Assembly: GCF_014637725.1 (NCBI RefSeq)
Contig: NZ_BMFC01000010.1
Coordinates: 1 to 64,000 of the forward strand
Length of the DNA: 64,000 bases
Source of the DNA: Marivita lacus
GTDB taxonomy: Bacteria > Pseudomonadota > Alphaproteobacteria > Rhodobacterales > Rhodobacteraceae
Direction: 5' to 3'
How positions within the stretch are numbered: the stretch's first letter is position 1; each line of letters opens with the position of its first letter. Under the pieces are notes generated by a model. The model worked only from the letters and a program-made list of their open reading frames with translations, ran no database searches and was not told the DNA's origin. Made by a program: the position numbers and the translations under genes. This document shows, piece by piece, positions 8,184-16,195 of this stretch.

Positions 8184-10867
8184 GCACGCTCAACCTGCTG
8201 GTCGCGGTCTGCACGGCCTACGTGTTCTTCCTGTTCTTCGTCGCCTTCGCGGCCGACCGGCTGGCCCTGCAGGGCAAGAGGGCATGGCTGCGGTCACCGC
8301 TGATCTACACGCTGTCGCTGTCGATCTACTGCACCGCCTGGACCTTCTACGGCGCAGTCGGATCGGCGGCGCGCAACGGGTTCGAATACCTGACGATCTA
8401 TCTCGGCCCGACGCTCGTCATGGTCAGCTGGTGGTGGCTGTTGCGCAAGCTCATCCGCATCGGGCGCACGCAGAAGATCACCTCCATCGCCGACCTGATC
8501 TCGTCGCGCTACGGCAAGTCCAGCCTGCTGGCGGCGGGTGTGACGATCCTCGCGGTGATCGGCACGACGCCCTATATCGCGCTGCAACTGCAATCCGTGA
8601 CCCTGTCCTTTTCGGTCTTTGCCGCGCAATCCGACGGGCTGGCGGCGCAGGATCAGGCGCAGGTGGCGCTGTGGCTGTCGCTGGGTCTGGCGCTGTTCAC
8701 GGTGTTGTTCGGCACCCGGAACCTTGACGCAAAGGAACGGCATGACGGCGTCGTCATGGCCATCGCGGTGGAGGCGGTGGTCAAGCTGGTCGCCCTTTTG
8801 TCAGTCGGCATCTTCGTCGTTTGGGGCGTGTCCGGTGGTCTGACCGAAGCGCTGCACCGGATCGACGCCTCTGAATTTGGCGAATGGCACACCGACCGCA
8901 GCCGCTGGGCAGGGCTGATCTTTCTGTCGGCGGCGGCGTTCCTGTGTCTGCCGCGCACCTTTCAGGTGCTGGTGGTCGAGAACGATGACGAAAGCCATCT
9001 GCGCACGGCCAGCTGGGCCTTTCCGCTCTATCTGTGCCTCATCAGCCTTTTCGTCGTACCCATCGCGGTGGTCGGGCTCGACATCATGCCGGAAGGGTCG
9101 AACCCGGATCTCTTCGTTCTGACGGTGCCGCTGGCGCTGGGCGAGAACGGGCTGGCGATGCTGTCCTTTCTTGGCGGGTTCAGTTCCGCCACATCAATGG
9201 TGATCGTGGCGGCGATTGCGCTGTCGACAATGGTGTCGAACCACATCGTCATGCCGATCTGGCTGCACTTGAGCCCAAGCGGGGCCAGCGTGTCGGGCGA
9301 TGTGCGCGCGGCGGTCTTGATGGCGCGGCGCATCTCCATCGTCGCGGTGGTCATGCTGGGCTATCTCTATTTCCGCATGTCGAGCGGTGGCGCGGCGCTG
9401 GCCTCGATCGGTCTGGTGGCCTTCTGCGGTCTGGCGCAGGTGCTGCCCGCGATGCTGGGCGGCATGTTCTGGCGCGGAGCCACACGGCTGGGCGCGTTTG
9501 CCGGGCTGACCGCCGGGTTCGTGATCTGGCTCTATACGCTCTATCTGCCCAGCTTTGGGGTGGGCACGATCCTGCCCATGTCGATCATCGACAACGGGCT
9601 GTTCGGTTGGGCCTGGCTGAAGCCCGACGCGCTTTTCGGCATCACCGGTCTGGACCAGCTCATGCACGCCCTGCTCTGGAGCATGCTGTTCAACGTCGTC
9701 TGCTTTGTCAGCGTGTCGCTGGTGACATTCCCCTCGCCGCTGGAACGGCTTCAGGCGGCGCAATTCGTCAACATTTTCGACCATTCCACCAGCGCCCGCA
9801 GCTGGTCGGGGGGTACGGCACAGACCGAAGACCTGATGGTCATGGCGCAGCGGATCCTGGGCGCCGGAGAAGCGCAGGCGCTGTTTCTGCGTCACGCAAG
9901 GCGGCAGGGCGCGCGCGGCAACCTGCCTGCGCCGACACCGGATTTCCTCGAAGCGCTGGAGCGCGAGCTGGGCAGTTCCGTGGGCGCTGCAACGGCGCAT
10001 GCGATGGTGGGGCAGATCACCGGGGGCATGGCGATCTCGGTCGAAGACCTGATGGCGGTGGCGGATGAAACCGCGCAGATGCTCGAATACTCGGCCCGGC
10101 TCAAGGAACAGTCTCAGGAGTTGAGCCGCACCGCACTGGAATTGCGCAACGCCAACCAGAAGCTGACGCGCCTTTCGATCCAGAAGGACGCGTTTCTGAG
10201 CCAGATCAGCCACGAGCTGCGCACGCCCATGACCTCGATCCGGGCGTTTTCGGAAATCCTGCGCGATACCGACCAGATGACGCCTGCAGAGCAGTCGCGC
10301 TATGCCTCCATCATCCATGACGAGGCGCAACGCCTGACGCGCCTTCTGGATGATCTTCTGGATCTGAGCGTGGTGGAAAACGGGCAGGTGAACCTCAACC
10401 TGCGCGACGGCACGCTGCGTGACGCGCTGGATCGTGCGGTGTCGTCGGCGGGCATCGGCGAAGACGGGGTGCTGTTGGACATCGACCGCGATCCGTCCAG
10501 GGAGGGGATCGTGCTGCACACCGATCTTGACCGGTTGAGCCAGGTGTTCATCAACCTGATCGCCAATGCGCGCAAATATTGCGATGCCAAGGCCCCCCGC
10601 CTTGTCATTCGCGTGATGCAGGAAGCCGACCGCGTGGTGATTGATTTTCAAGACAACGGGTCGGGAATTGCACCCGACGCGGTTGACATGATCTTCGAGA
10701 AATTCGCCCGGGTCAGCGACCAGAAGGCTGGTGGGGCCGGACTTGGCCTCGCGATCTGTCGGCAGGTGATGACGCGGCTGGGCGGGTCTGTCGATTACCT
10801 GCCCGCCGCACGCGGCGCGACTTTCCGCGTGGTTCTGCCCTATCGCACCGCGATGGCCGCGCAATAA
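8180..10867 (+). CDS. Na+/solute symporter-sensor histidine kinase hybrid (CrbS/CbrA-like)
   Basis: An 895-residue inner-membrane sensor kinase. The first ~530 residues are a sodium:solute symporter-like domain with about 13 hydrophobic segments. A HisKA domain follows with the phospho-acceptor H678 in SQISHELRTPMTS. The HATPase domain has the N box NLIANARKY (~793), DNGSGIAP and GGAGLGLAI. No receiver or PAS domain is seen. The architecture matches CrbS/CbrA kinases; CrbS controls acs in Vibrio and Pseudomonas. Together with the adjacent receiver, the ScfR regulator and nearby acsA, this points to acetate or short-chain-acid sensing. The start overlaps the small membrane protein by 4 bases. 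Confidence 0.9.
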   Translation: MSTLNLLVAVCTAYVFFLFFVAFAADRLALQGKRAWLRSPLIYTLSLSIYCTAWTFYGAVGSAARNGFEYLTIYLGPTLVMVSWWWLLRKLIRIGRTQKITSIADLISSRYGKSSLLAAGVTILAVIGTTPYIALQLQSVTLSFSVFAAQSDGLAAQDQAQVALWLSLGLALFTVLFGTRNLDAKERHDGVVMAIAVEAVVKLVALLSVGIFVVWGVSGGLTEALHRIDASEFGEWHTDRSRWAGLIFLSAAAFLCLPRTFQVLVVENDDESHLRTASWAFPLYLCLISLFVVPIAVVGLDIMPEGSNPDLFVLTVPLALGENGLAMLSFLGGFSSATSMVIVAAIALSTMVSNHIVMPIWLHLSPSGASVSGDVRAAVLMARRISIVAVVMLGYLYFRMSSGGAALASIGLVAFCGLAQVLPAMLGGMFWRGATRLGAFAGLTAGFVIWLYTLYLPSFGVGTILPMSIIDNGLFGWAWLKPDALFGITGLDQLMHALLWSMLFNVVCFVSVSLVTFPSPLERLQAAQFVNIFDHSTSARSWSGGTAQTEDLMVMAQRILGAGEAQALFLRHARRQGARGNLPAPTPDFLEALERELGSSVGAATAHAMVGQITGGMAISVEDLMAVADETAQMLEYSARLKEQSQELSRTALELRNANQKLTRLSIQKDAFLSQISHELRTPMTSIRAFSEILRDTDQMTPAEQSRYASIIHDEAQRLTRLLDDLLDLSVVENGQVNLNLRDGTLRDALDRAVSSAGIGEDGVLLDIDRDPSREGIVLHTDLDRLSQVFINLIANARKYCDAKAPRLVIRVMQEADRVVIDFQDNGSGIAPDAVDMIFEKFARVSDQKAGGAGLGLAICRQVMTRLGGSVDYLPAARGATFRVVLPYRTAMAAQ

Positions 10868-10951
10868 AGCGGTAAGGGCGATTTCGCTAAACCCTTGGTA
10901 ACCAATTCCGGCGATAACCGGACAAACGGCCAAGGGGGCAGCCGCGCAGAC

Positions 10952-11983
10952 ATGACCGAGGACGCGACAGAAACGGTATTGCAGCGCAAGGCACATGCGC
11001 AGCGCAGGGCGCTGGGCGGTGGCGCATGGTCACTGCCTCGCGCGCTGGGCCGGGCCTTGTCGATCGCGGCGGATGCGCTCTGGGGCCTGACGCTGGTGGC
11101 GCGGACAACCGACGATGAAACCCTGTCGGCGGAACGGGCGGCCAGTCGCATCGGGGGCGACCGGCTTCTGGTGATCCTCGAACATGACAGCGGGCCGCGT
11201 GGGTTGGTGGCGTTTGACCGGGAGATCCTGACGGGGCTGATCGACGTGCAGACGCTGGGACGGGTGACGCGGTTTCCCAGCGACGCCCGCGCCTACACGC
11301 CAACCGATGCCGCCATGACCGCCCCCCTTGTCGATGCGGCCTTGCCCCGCTTCGCGTCGATGCTGTCGGCCCAGCCGGACATGGCGCATCTGCAGAACTA
11401 CAGGTTCGGCGCGCTGGTCGAGGGTGCTCAGGCCGCCAGCCTTGCGCTCGACGCCGAAACCTATCACCTCACCGCGCTTGATGTGAGCCTTGCGCAGGAC
11501 ATGCGCAGCGGGCGCGTCCTGTTCCTGTTTCCCGAACCATCCCGCGCGACAGACACGGGCAAGGCGGCGCTGCCTGGCAGGCACGAGGCCGTGCTCAAAC
11601 TCGCCCCGGTCCGGATGCAGGCGGTTCTGGCGCGCATCCACATCTCGCTGGACCGCGCACAAGCCCTCCGTCCCGGTGACGTGCTCCCGATTTCATCGCG
11701 GGCGGCATCGTCGGCCTCGCTTGTTCTGTCGGGGGGCCATGTCGTCGCGCGCGGAAAGCTGGGGCAGATGAACGGCTTTCGGGCCATTCGCGTCGGGGCA
11801 GGGGACACCGCGCTGCACACACCGGATCAGCGCGCGGCACAGCCCGAACCGCCGCAATCGTCCACGGCACTGGTGCCTATCCCGTCCGGCAAATCGGCGT
11901 TTGACCATGGCGGATCGCTGGAGATGGCGTTGAGTGACATTTCTGCCAGTCTTCCGGTCGTCTCTGACGCGTTCGAACTTTAG
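10952..11983 (+). CDS. Orphan SpoA-domain protein (FliM/FliN C-ring family)
   Basis: A 343-residue protein whose C-terminal third carries a SpoA (FliMN_C) domain, roughly from LKLAPVRMQAVLARI to LGQMNGFRAIRV. SpoA domains build flagellar C-rings and type III secretion cytoplasmic rings. The N-terminal 190 residues are weakly conserved with no recognised motif. The ATG at 10952 follows AAGGGGG with a long spacing; an upstream in-frame ATG at 10895 is possible. No other flagellar gene is in this window. Its stop overlaps the convergent DUF442 gene by 4 bases. Motility-related function is likely from the family but unproven here. Confidence 0.65.
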   Translation: MTEDATETVLQRKAHAQRRALGGGAWSLPRALGRALSIAADALWGLTLVARTTDDETLSAERAASRIGGDRLLVILEHDSGPRGLVAFDREILTGLIDVQTLGRVTRFPSDARAYTPTDAAMTAPLVDAALPRFASMLSAQPDMAHLQNYRFGALVEGAQAASLALDAETYHLTALDVSLAQDMRSGRVLFLFPEPSRATDTGKAALPGRHEAVLKLAPVRMQAVLARIHISLDRAQALRPGDVLPISSRAASSASLVLSGGHVVARGKLGQMNGFRAIRVGAGDTALHTPDQRAAQPEPPQSSTALVPIPSGKSAFDHGGSLEMALSDISASLPVVSDAFEL

Positions 11984-12411
11984 CCCTGCGCCTCTGCGGC
12001 CGCTTCCAGCGTCGGACGCAGGCCCGACAGGTCATAGCCCGCCCGCGCCACAGCCCCGAGGATGTCATCCGCGCTTTGCTGACCCGCCTGGCCGAGCGCC
12101 CAGAGGATCGAACTGCGCGTGCCAGAGGCGCAATAGGCCAGAACCGGACCATCCGACGCGTCGACCAGCGCGGCCTGCTGCGCGATCCGGTCTGGTGTCA
12201 GGGTCTGATGCGTGATCGGCAACACCTCGAACCGCAGGCCTTGAGCCTCGATCGCGGCGCGTATCGTGTCGGCCTGGTGCGATGGCGGCACTTCGGCATC
12301 CGGGCGGTTGCAGATCACGGTGGTGATCCCCGCTGCCTTGATGGCTGCGGCGTCTTCGGGGTCGATTTGCGGGGACACGCTGTAGCGGTCGGTGATGGTG
12401 CGAATATCCAT
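11980..12411 (-). CDS. DUF442 / TIGR01244-family sulfur transferase or phosphatase-like protein
   Basis: A 143-residue protein of the DUF442 family, which has a Cys-phosphatase/rhodanese-like fold and is often fused to or next to persulfide dioxygenases (Blh in bigR operons). It begins MDIRTITDRYSVSPQI, and the catalytic loop is LAYCASGTRSS (HCxxGxR-like, with Tyr in place of His). It is the last gene of a four-gene minus-strand sulfide module with two YeeE/YedE halves and an ETHE1-like enzyme. The likely role is handling of persulfide sulfur; a protein phosphatase role cannot be excluded. An ATG two codons upstream (12417) is an alternative start. Confidence 0.82.
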   Translation of the reverse strand: MDIRTITDRYSVSPQIDPEDAAAIKAAGITTVICNRPDAEVPPSHQADTIRAAIEAQGLRFEVLPITHQTLTPDRIAQQAALVDASDGPVLAYCASGTRSSILWALGQAGQQSADDILGAVARAGYDLSGLRPTLEAAAEAQG

Positions 12412-12420
12412 GATCAAGAC

Positions 12421-12855
12421 CTACTGCGCGGTTGCGGGTCTGTCCAGCCACGCCCGCAGGCTTGGCATGGCGCTCATTCCGGCGACCATTGCGCCAAGGA
12501 AGACCAACCCCTCGATCCCGCCATAGCTGAGCGAGGCAATCGCAGGCCCGGGGCACAGCCCGACCAGCCCCCAGCCCATGCCGAAGAGCACAGAGCCCAC
12601 GACAAGGTTCTTGCCAAGGCGTGCTTCGGGACGCGGCGGCATGGCGTCGCCGGTCAGGGCAAAGCGGCGCTTTTCCGCGATGCGCCAGGCAATCGCCATC
12701 GGCAGAATCGCACCGCCCATGACAAAGGCCAGCGTCGGATCCCAATCGCCGAAGATGTCCAGCCAGCCCTGCACCTTGCGGGTGTCGGTCATGCCCGAAA
12801 TGAACAGCCCGGCACCGAACAGGCCGCCGGCCACGAAAGCGAACAGATTGCGCAT
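12421..12855 (-). CDS. YeeE/YedE-family half-transporter (PmpB/DUF6691-like)
   Basis: A 144-residue inner-membrane protein with about four hydrophobic helices. The N-terminus is FVAGGLFGAGLFISGMTD, and the sulfur-binding-type Cys motif GLCPGPAIASLSYG lies near residue 105. Together with the preceding gene it makes one complete YeeE/YedE-like channel for a sulfur compound, as PmpA and PmpB do in bigR operons. Its ATG overlaps the stop of the upstream half by one base, so the two are translated together. Confidence 0.85.
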   Translation of the reverse strand: MRNLFAFVAGGLFGAGLFISGMTDTRKVQGWLDIFGDWDPTLAFVMGGAILPMAIAWRIAEKRRFALTGDAMPPRPEARLGKNLVVGSVLFGMGWGLVGLCPGPAIASLSYGGIEGLVFLGAMVAGMSAMPSLRAWLDRPATAQ

Positions 12856-13280
12856 CAGATGATCCCCAGCAGGTGACGGAACAGCACGACGGTCAGACCG
12901 CCGGCGAGGATGTAGAACACGGTGGCAACCATGCCGCGCAGAGACATCCGTGAAATACCGCAGACCCCGTGCCCCGAGGTACAGCCATTGGCCAGCCGTG
13001 TGCCGATCCCGACAAGCAAGCCTGCCGCAACCAGCAGGGCAAAATTGCTCGTGGCATGGGTGTCCTTGGGGCCAAGGACGACCAGCAGCGCCACCGGGAT
13101 CAGCGTGAGCCCGGCGAGAAAGCTGAGGCGTTCCCACATCGTGTTGCGCCCGCTGCCATCGACCAGCCCGCCGATGATGCCGCTCGCACCCATGATGCGG
13201 CCATTGGCAAGCAGGTACACCGCGCCGCCAGTGCCGATCAGCATGCCGCCGACCAGTCCGTAAATCCAATCCGGGTTCAT
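12855..13280 (-). CDS. YeeE/YedE-family half-transporter (PmpA-like)
   Basis: A 141-residue inner-membrane protein with about four hydrophobic helices and the family motif NGCTSGHGVCGISRMSLRG near residue 95. The cysteines in that motif carry the sulfur compound in the thiosulfate transporter TsuA. It is the first of two half-proteins that together cover the length of a full YeeE. It sits four bases downstream of the metallohydrolase gene. It likely moves sulfide-derived or thiosulfate sulfur across the membrane in the same pathway. Confidence 0.87.
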   Translation of the reverse strand: MNPDWIYGLVGGMLIGTGGAVYLLANGRIMGASGIIGGLVDGSGRNTMWERLSFLAGLTLIPVALLVVLGPKDTHATSNFALLVAAGLLVGIGTRLANGCTSGHGVCGISRMSLRGMVATVFYILAGGLTVVLFRHLLGII

Positions 13281-13284
13281 GTTC

Positions 13285-14148
13285 TTACAATCCGTTCACT
13301 GGGACCTTGAGGAAGACCTTGCCGTCCTTGTCCGCGGGCGGCATTTGCCCGGCGCGCATGTTGACCTGCAGCGACGGGATAATGAGTTTGGGCATGGCCA
13401 GCGTGGCATCGCGCGCGTTGCGCATCTCGACAAAGCTGTCCTTGGTGGCACCGCCGCCGACATGCACGTTTCGTGCTTTCTGTTCGCCCACGGTGGTTTC
13501 CCAAGCATAGTCCTCGCGCCCCGGCGCCTTGTAATCGTGACCCACGAAAATGCGGGTGGCTTCGGGCAGGGCAAGGATTTTCTGCACCGAGTCGTACAGC
13601 ACCTCGGAGGATCCGCCGGGAAAGTCGCAGCGCGCAGTGCCGAAATCGGGCATGAAGAGCGTGTCGCCCACAAAGGCCGCGTCGCCGATCACGTAGGTCA
13701 GGCAGGCGGGCGTGTGCCCCGGCGTGTGCAGCACATCGGCGCGCATCTGGCCGATATGGAAACTGTCGCCTTCGTCGAACAGCTGGTCGAACTGGCTGCC
13801 ATCGCGCTGAAACTCGGTGCCTTCGTTGAACACCTTGCCGAACGTGTCCTGCACGACCTGTATGCGGTCGCCGATGCCCACCTTGCCGCCAAGCGCATCC
13901 TGCAGATAGGGTGCGGCGCTCAGGTGGTCGGCATGCACATGGGTCTCCAGCAGCCATTGAACCTCGAGGCCATTGGCCTTGACGAAATCAATGATCGCGT
14001 CGGCTGATTTGGTGTCGGTGCGACCCGAGGCGTAGTCGAAATCCAGCACGCTATCTACAATCGCGCAGGCGCTGCCCTCGGGGTCTTGCACCACGTAAGA
14101 GATCGTGTTGGTGGCGTCGTCGAAAAAACCAGTGACGTTGGGTGTCAT
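13285..14148 (-). CDS. ETHE1-like persulfide dioxygenase / MBL-fold hydrolase
   Basis: A 287-residue metallo-beta-lactamase-fold enzyme. The metal motif is THVHADH (~60), with further ligands in HTPGHTPA, FVGDTLFMPDFG and FVGHDY, the pattern of mononuclear-iron persulfide dioxygenases such as ETHE1 and Blh. The predicted reaction oxidises glutathione persulfide to sulfite in the cytoplasm. The start MTPNVTGFF at 14148 is preceded by GGAGGG; the open frame upstream is non-homologous. It leads the operon containing the YeeE halves and DUF442. No BigR repressor or sulfite exporter is present, unlike classic bigR operons. Confidence 0.88.
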   Translation of the reverse strand: MTPNVTGFFDDATNTISYVVQDPEGSACAIVDSVLDFDYASGRTDTKSADAIIDFVKANGLEVQWLLETHVHADHLSAAPYLQDALGGKVGIGDRIQVVQDTFGKVFNEGTEFQRDGSQFDQLFDEGDSFHIGQMRADVLHTPGHTPACLTYVIGDAAFVGDTLFMPDFGTARCDFPGGSSEVLYDSVQKILALPEATRIFVGHDYKAPGREDYAWETTVGEQKARNVHVGGGATKDSFVEMRNARDATLAMPKLIIPSLQVNMRAGQMPPADKDGKVFLKVPVNGL

Positions 14149-14256
14149 GTCGCGGCCCTCCTTGTCTTGCCAAACATATAAAGAAAGCTGAATACGTAGC
14201 AAGGGGGTGCCGCGAAAAAACGCATGGCACACGCAAGTTTTCGGCGGCAGCCGGTC

Positions 14257-15309
14257 CTAGGCCTGTGGGGCAACAGCGCCGCCAGACGGGTTGGACAGAT
14301 AAGCCAGCACATCGTTTTTGCCGATCACCCCGATCGCCGTGCCGCCATCGACCACCGCCAGGTCGGCGTCGCTGCTGACCAGAGTCGTCATCACCTCTTG
14401 CACCCGCGCATCCGCATCCACCGGCAGGGCGCCGTCAACGGGGGTGCCCACGCGCATCACGTCGCGGGCGCGCAACACACCCAAGGGGTTCATATGCTTG
14501 ACGAAATCAGCCACGTAATCGTTCGAGGGGTTGCGGAAGATCTCCTGTGGTGTCCCACATTGCACGATCCGGCCGCCTTCCATGATGGCGATGCGGTTGC
14601 CAATCTTGAACGCCTCGTCGAGATCGTGGCTCACGAAGATGATCGTTCGTTTCAGCCGTTGCTGCAACTCCAGCAACTCGTCCTGCAACTTTGTGCGAAT
14701 GAGCGGATCAAGCGCCGAGAACGGCTCGTCCATCAGCAGGATCGGCGCATCCGTGGCAAAGGCACGGGCCAGCCCGACCCGTTGCTGCATTCCGCCCGAC
14801 AGTTCGCCCACCTTGCGGTCGGCCCAATCGGTCAGCCCGACAAGGGCAAGCTGTTTTTCAACCTGTCCGTTGCGCTCGGCCTTTGACTGACCGCCAAGCT
14901 CAAGGCCCAGCCCCACGTTCTCGCGCACGGACCGCCAGGGCAACAGGCCGAATTGCTGGAACACCATCGCCACGTGCCGCAGCCGCAAGGTGCGCAGAAC
15001 CTCGGCGCTGGCATGCGTGACATCGACCATCCCGGTGCCGTCATGCACCCGCACACAGCCGCGCACGACCGGGTTCAGCCCGTTCACCGCCCGCAACAAG
15101 GTTGATTTGCCGGACCCGGAAAGCCCCATCAAAACGAGGATCTCGCCTTCGGCCACGGTCAGCGAACAATCATGCACGCCCAGAACCTGCCCGGTGTCGC
15201 GCTGGATCTGGCCTCGATCCTGTCCGCCATCCATCAGCGGCAGGGCGGCCTTGGGTTTGTCGCCGAACACGATGGACACATTGTCGAACTCTACGCGCGT
15301 GTTGCTCAT
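14257..15309 (-). CDS. choV: Choline/betaine ABC importer ATP-binding protein ChoV
   Basis: A 350-residue ATPase of the ProV/ChoV family. It has an N-terminal extension typical of ChoV, Walker A LMGLSGSGKSTLLRAVNGL near residue 60, signature ELSGGMQQRVGLARA and Walker B ILLMDEPFSALDPL. The C-terminal ~80 residues form a partial CBS module (VQEVMTTLVSSDADLAVVDG). It energises choline uptake with ChoW and ChoX at the inner membrane. It overlaps choW by four bases. The choXWV genes are divergent from betIBA, so imported choline is oxidised to glycine betaine. Confidence 0.93.
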   Translation of the reverse strand: MSNTRVEFDNVSIVFGDKPKAALPLMDGGQDRGQIQRDTGQVLGVHDCSLTVAEGEILVLMGLSGSGKSTLLRAVNGLNPVVRGCVRVHDGTGMVDVTHASAEVLRTLRLRHVAMVFQQFGLLPWRSVRENVGLGLELGGQSKAERNGQVEKQLALVGLTDWADRKVGELSGGMQQRVGLARAFATDAPILLMDEPFSALDPLIRTKLQDELLELQQRLKRTIIFVSHDLDEAFKIGNRIAIMEGGRIVQCGTPQEIFRNPSNDYVADFVKHMNPLGVLRARDVMRVGTPVDGALPVDADARVQEVMTTLVSSDADLAVVDGGTAIGVIGKNDVLAYLSNPSGGAVAPQA

Positions 15310-16142
15310 TTGCTCCGCTCCATCCGCAGCATCCGGTCAAGAATGATCGCCACCACGACGATCACAAACCCGCTTTCGAACCCGCGTGCGGTGTTCACTT
15401 GGTTGAGCGCGCGGACCACGGGCACGCCCAAACCGTCGGCCCCAACCAGCGCCGCGATCACCACCATCGACAGCGACAGCATGATCGTCTGGTTCAGCCC
15501 GGTCATGATCTGCGGCAGGGCCGAGGGCAGCTCGACCTTCCACAGCAATTGCGATTTCGTGGCCCCGAACGCTTCGGCCGCTTCGATCAGGTGCAGGGGG
15601 GTCGAACTGACTCCCAGATGGGTCAGCCGGATCGGCGCAGGCAGCACGAAGATCACCGTGGCGATCAACCCCGGCACCATGCCGATGCCGAAAAACACGA
15701 TCGCCGGAATAAGGTAGACGAAGGTTGGCAAGGTCTGCATGAGGTCCAGAACCGGCCGCATCCACGCGTAAAGCCTGGGCCGGTGCGCCACCGCGATGCC
15801 GATGGGCACACCGACGCCCATGCAGACCACGCAGGCCGACAGGACAAGCGTCAGGCTCTCGGTCGTTTCCTCCCAATAGCCCTGGTTGATGATGAACAAG
15901 AACCCCAGCACAACGAACAGTGCGACCTTCCAACTGCGTTGCAGGTACCAGGTCAGCGCCACGAACAGCCCCACGATCACCAGCGGATGCGGCGTTTGCA
16001 GCAGCCACAAAAAGCCGTCGATCATGGCTTCCAACGCATCTGCGACGCCATCGAAAAAGAACGCGCCATTGCGTTCGAGCCACGACATCGCTGTCCCGGC
16101 AACCTGTCCCACCGGGATCTTGTTCTCTGTCAACCAGTCCAT
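15306..16142 (-). CDS. choW: Choline ABC importer permease ChoW
   Basis: A 278-residue permease of the ProW/ChoW family with about six transmembrane segments and the EAA loop AAEAFGATKSQLLWKVELPSA, as in binding-protein-dependent permeases. The N-terminus is MDWLTENKIPVGQVAG. It forms the homodimeric channel for ChoX-delivered choline. The 53-base gap upstream to choX holds a hairpin with a U-tract (16168-16188), which should make choW and choV transcripts scarcer than choX. Confidence 0.93.
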   Translation of the reverse strand: MDWLTENKIPVGQVAGTAMSWLERNGAFFFDGVADALEAMIDGFLWLLQTPHPLVIVGLFVALTWYLQRSWKVALFVVLGFLFIINQGYWEETTESLTLVLSACVVCMGVGVPIGIAVAHRPRLYAWMRPVLDLMQTLPTFVYLIPAIVFFGIGMVPGLIATVIFVLPAPIRLTHLGVSSTPLHLIEAAEAFGATKSQLLWKVELPSALPQIMTGLNQTIMLSLSMVVIAALVGADGLGVPVVRALNQVNTARGFESGFVIVVVAIILDRMLRMERSK

Positions 16143-16167
16143 GAAAAGGTCCTGTGATCAAAAAGGA

Positions 16168-16188
16168 AGGGCGGCCTGATGCCGCCCT
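16168..16188 (-). terminator. Attenuator-like hairpin between choX and choW
   Basis: Perfect 8-bp stem AGGGCGGC (16168-16175) and GCCGCCCT (16181-16188), loop CTGAT. On the minus strand it is followed by TCCTTTTTG. It lies 7 bases after the choX stop and inside the choXWV operon, so partial termination is likely and would favour the binding protein. Confidence 0.72.
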
Positions 16189-16195
16189 GATCCGG

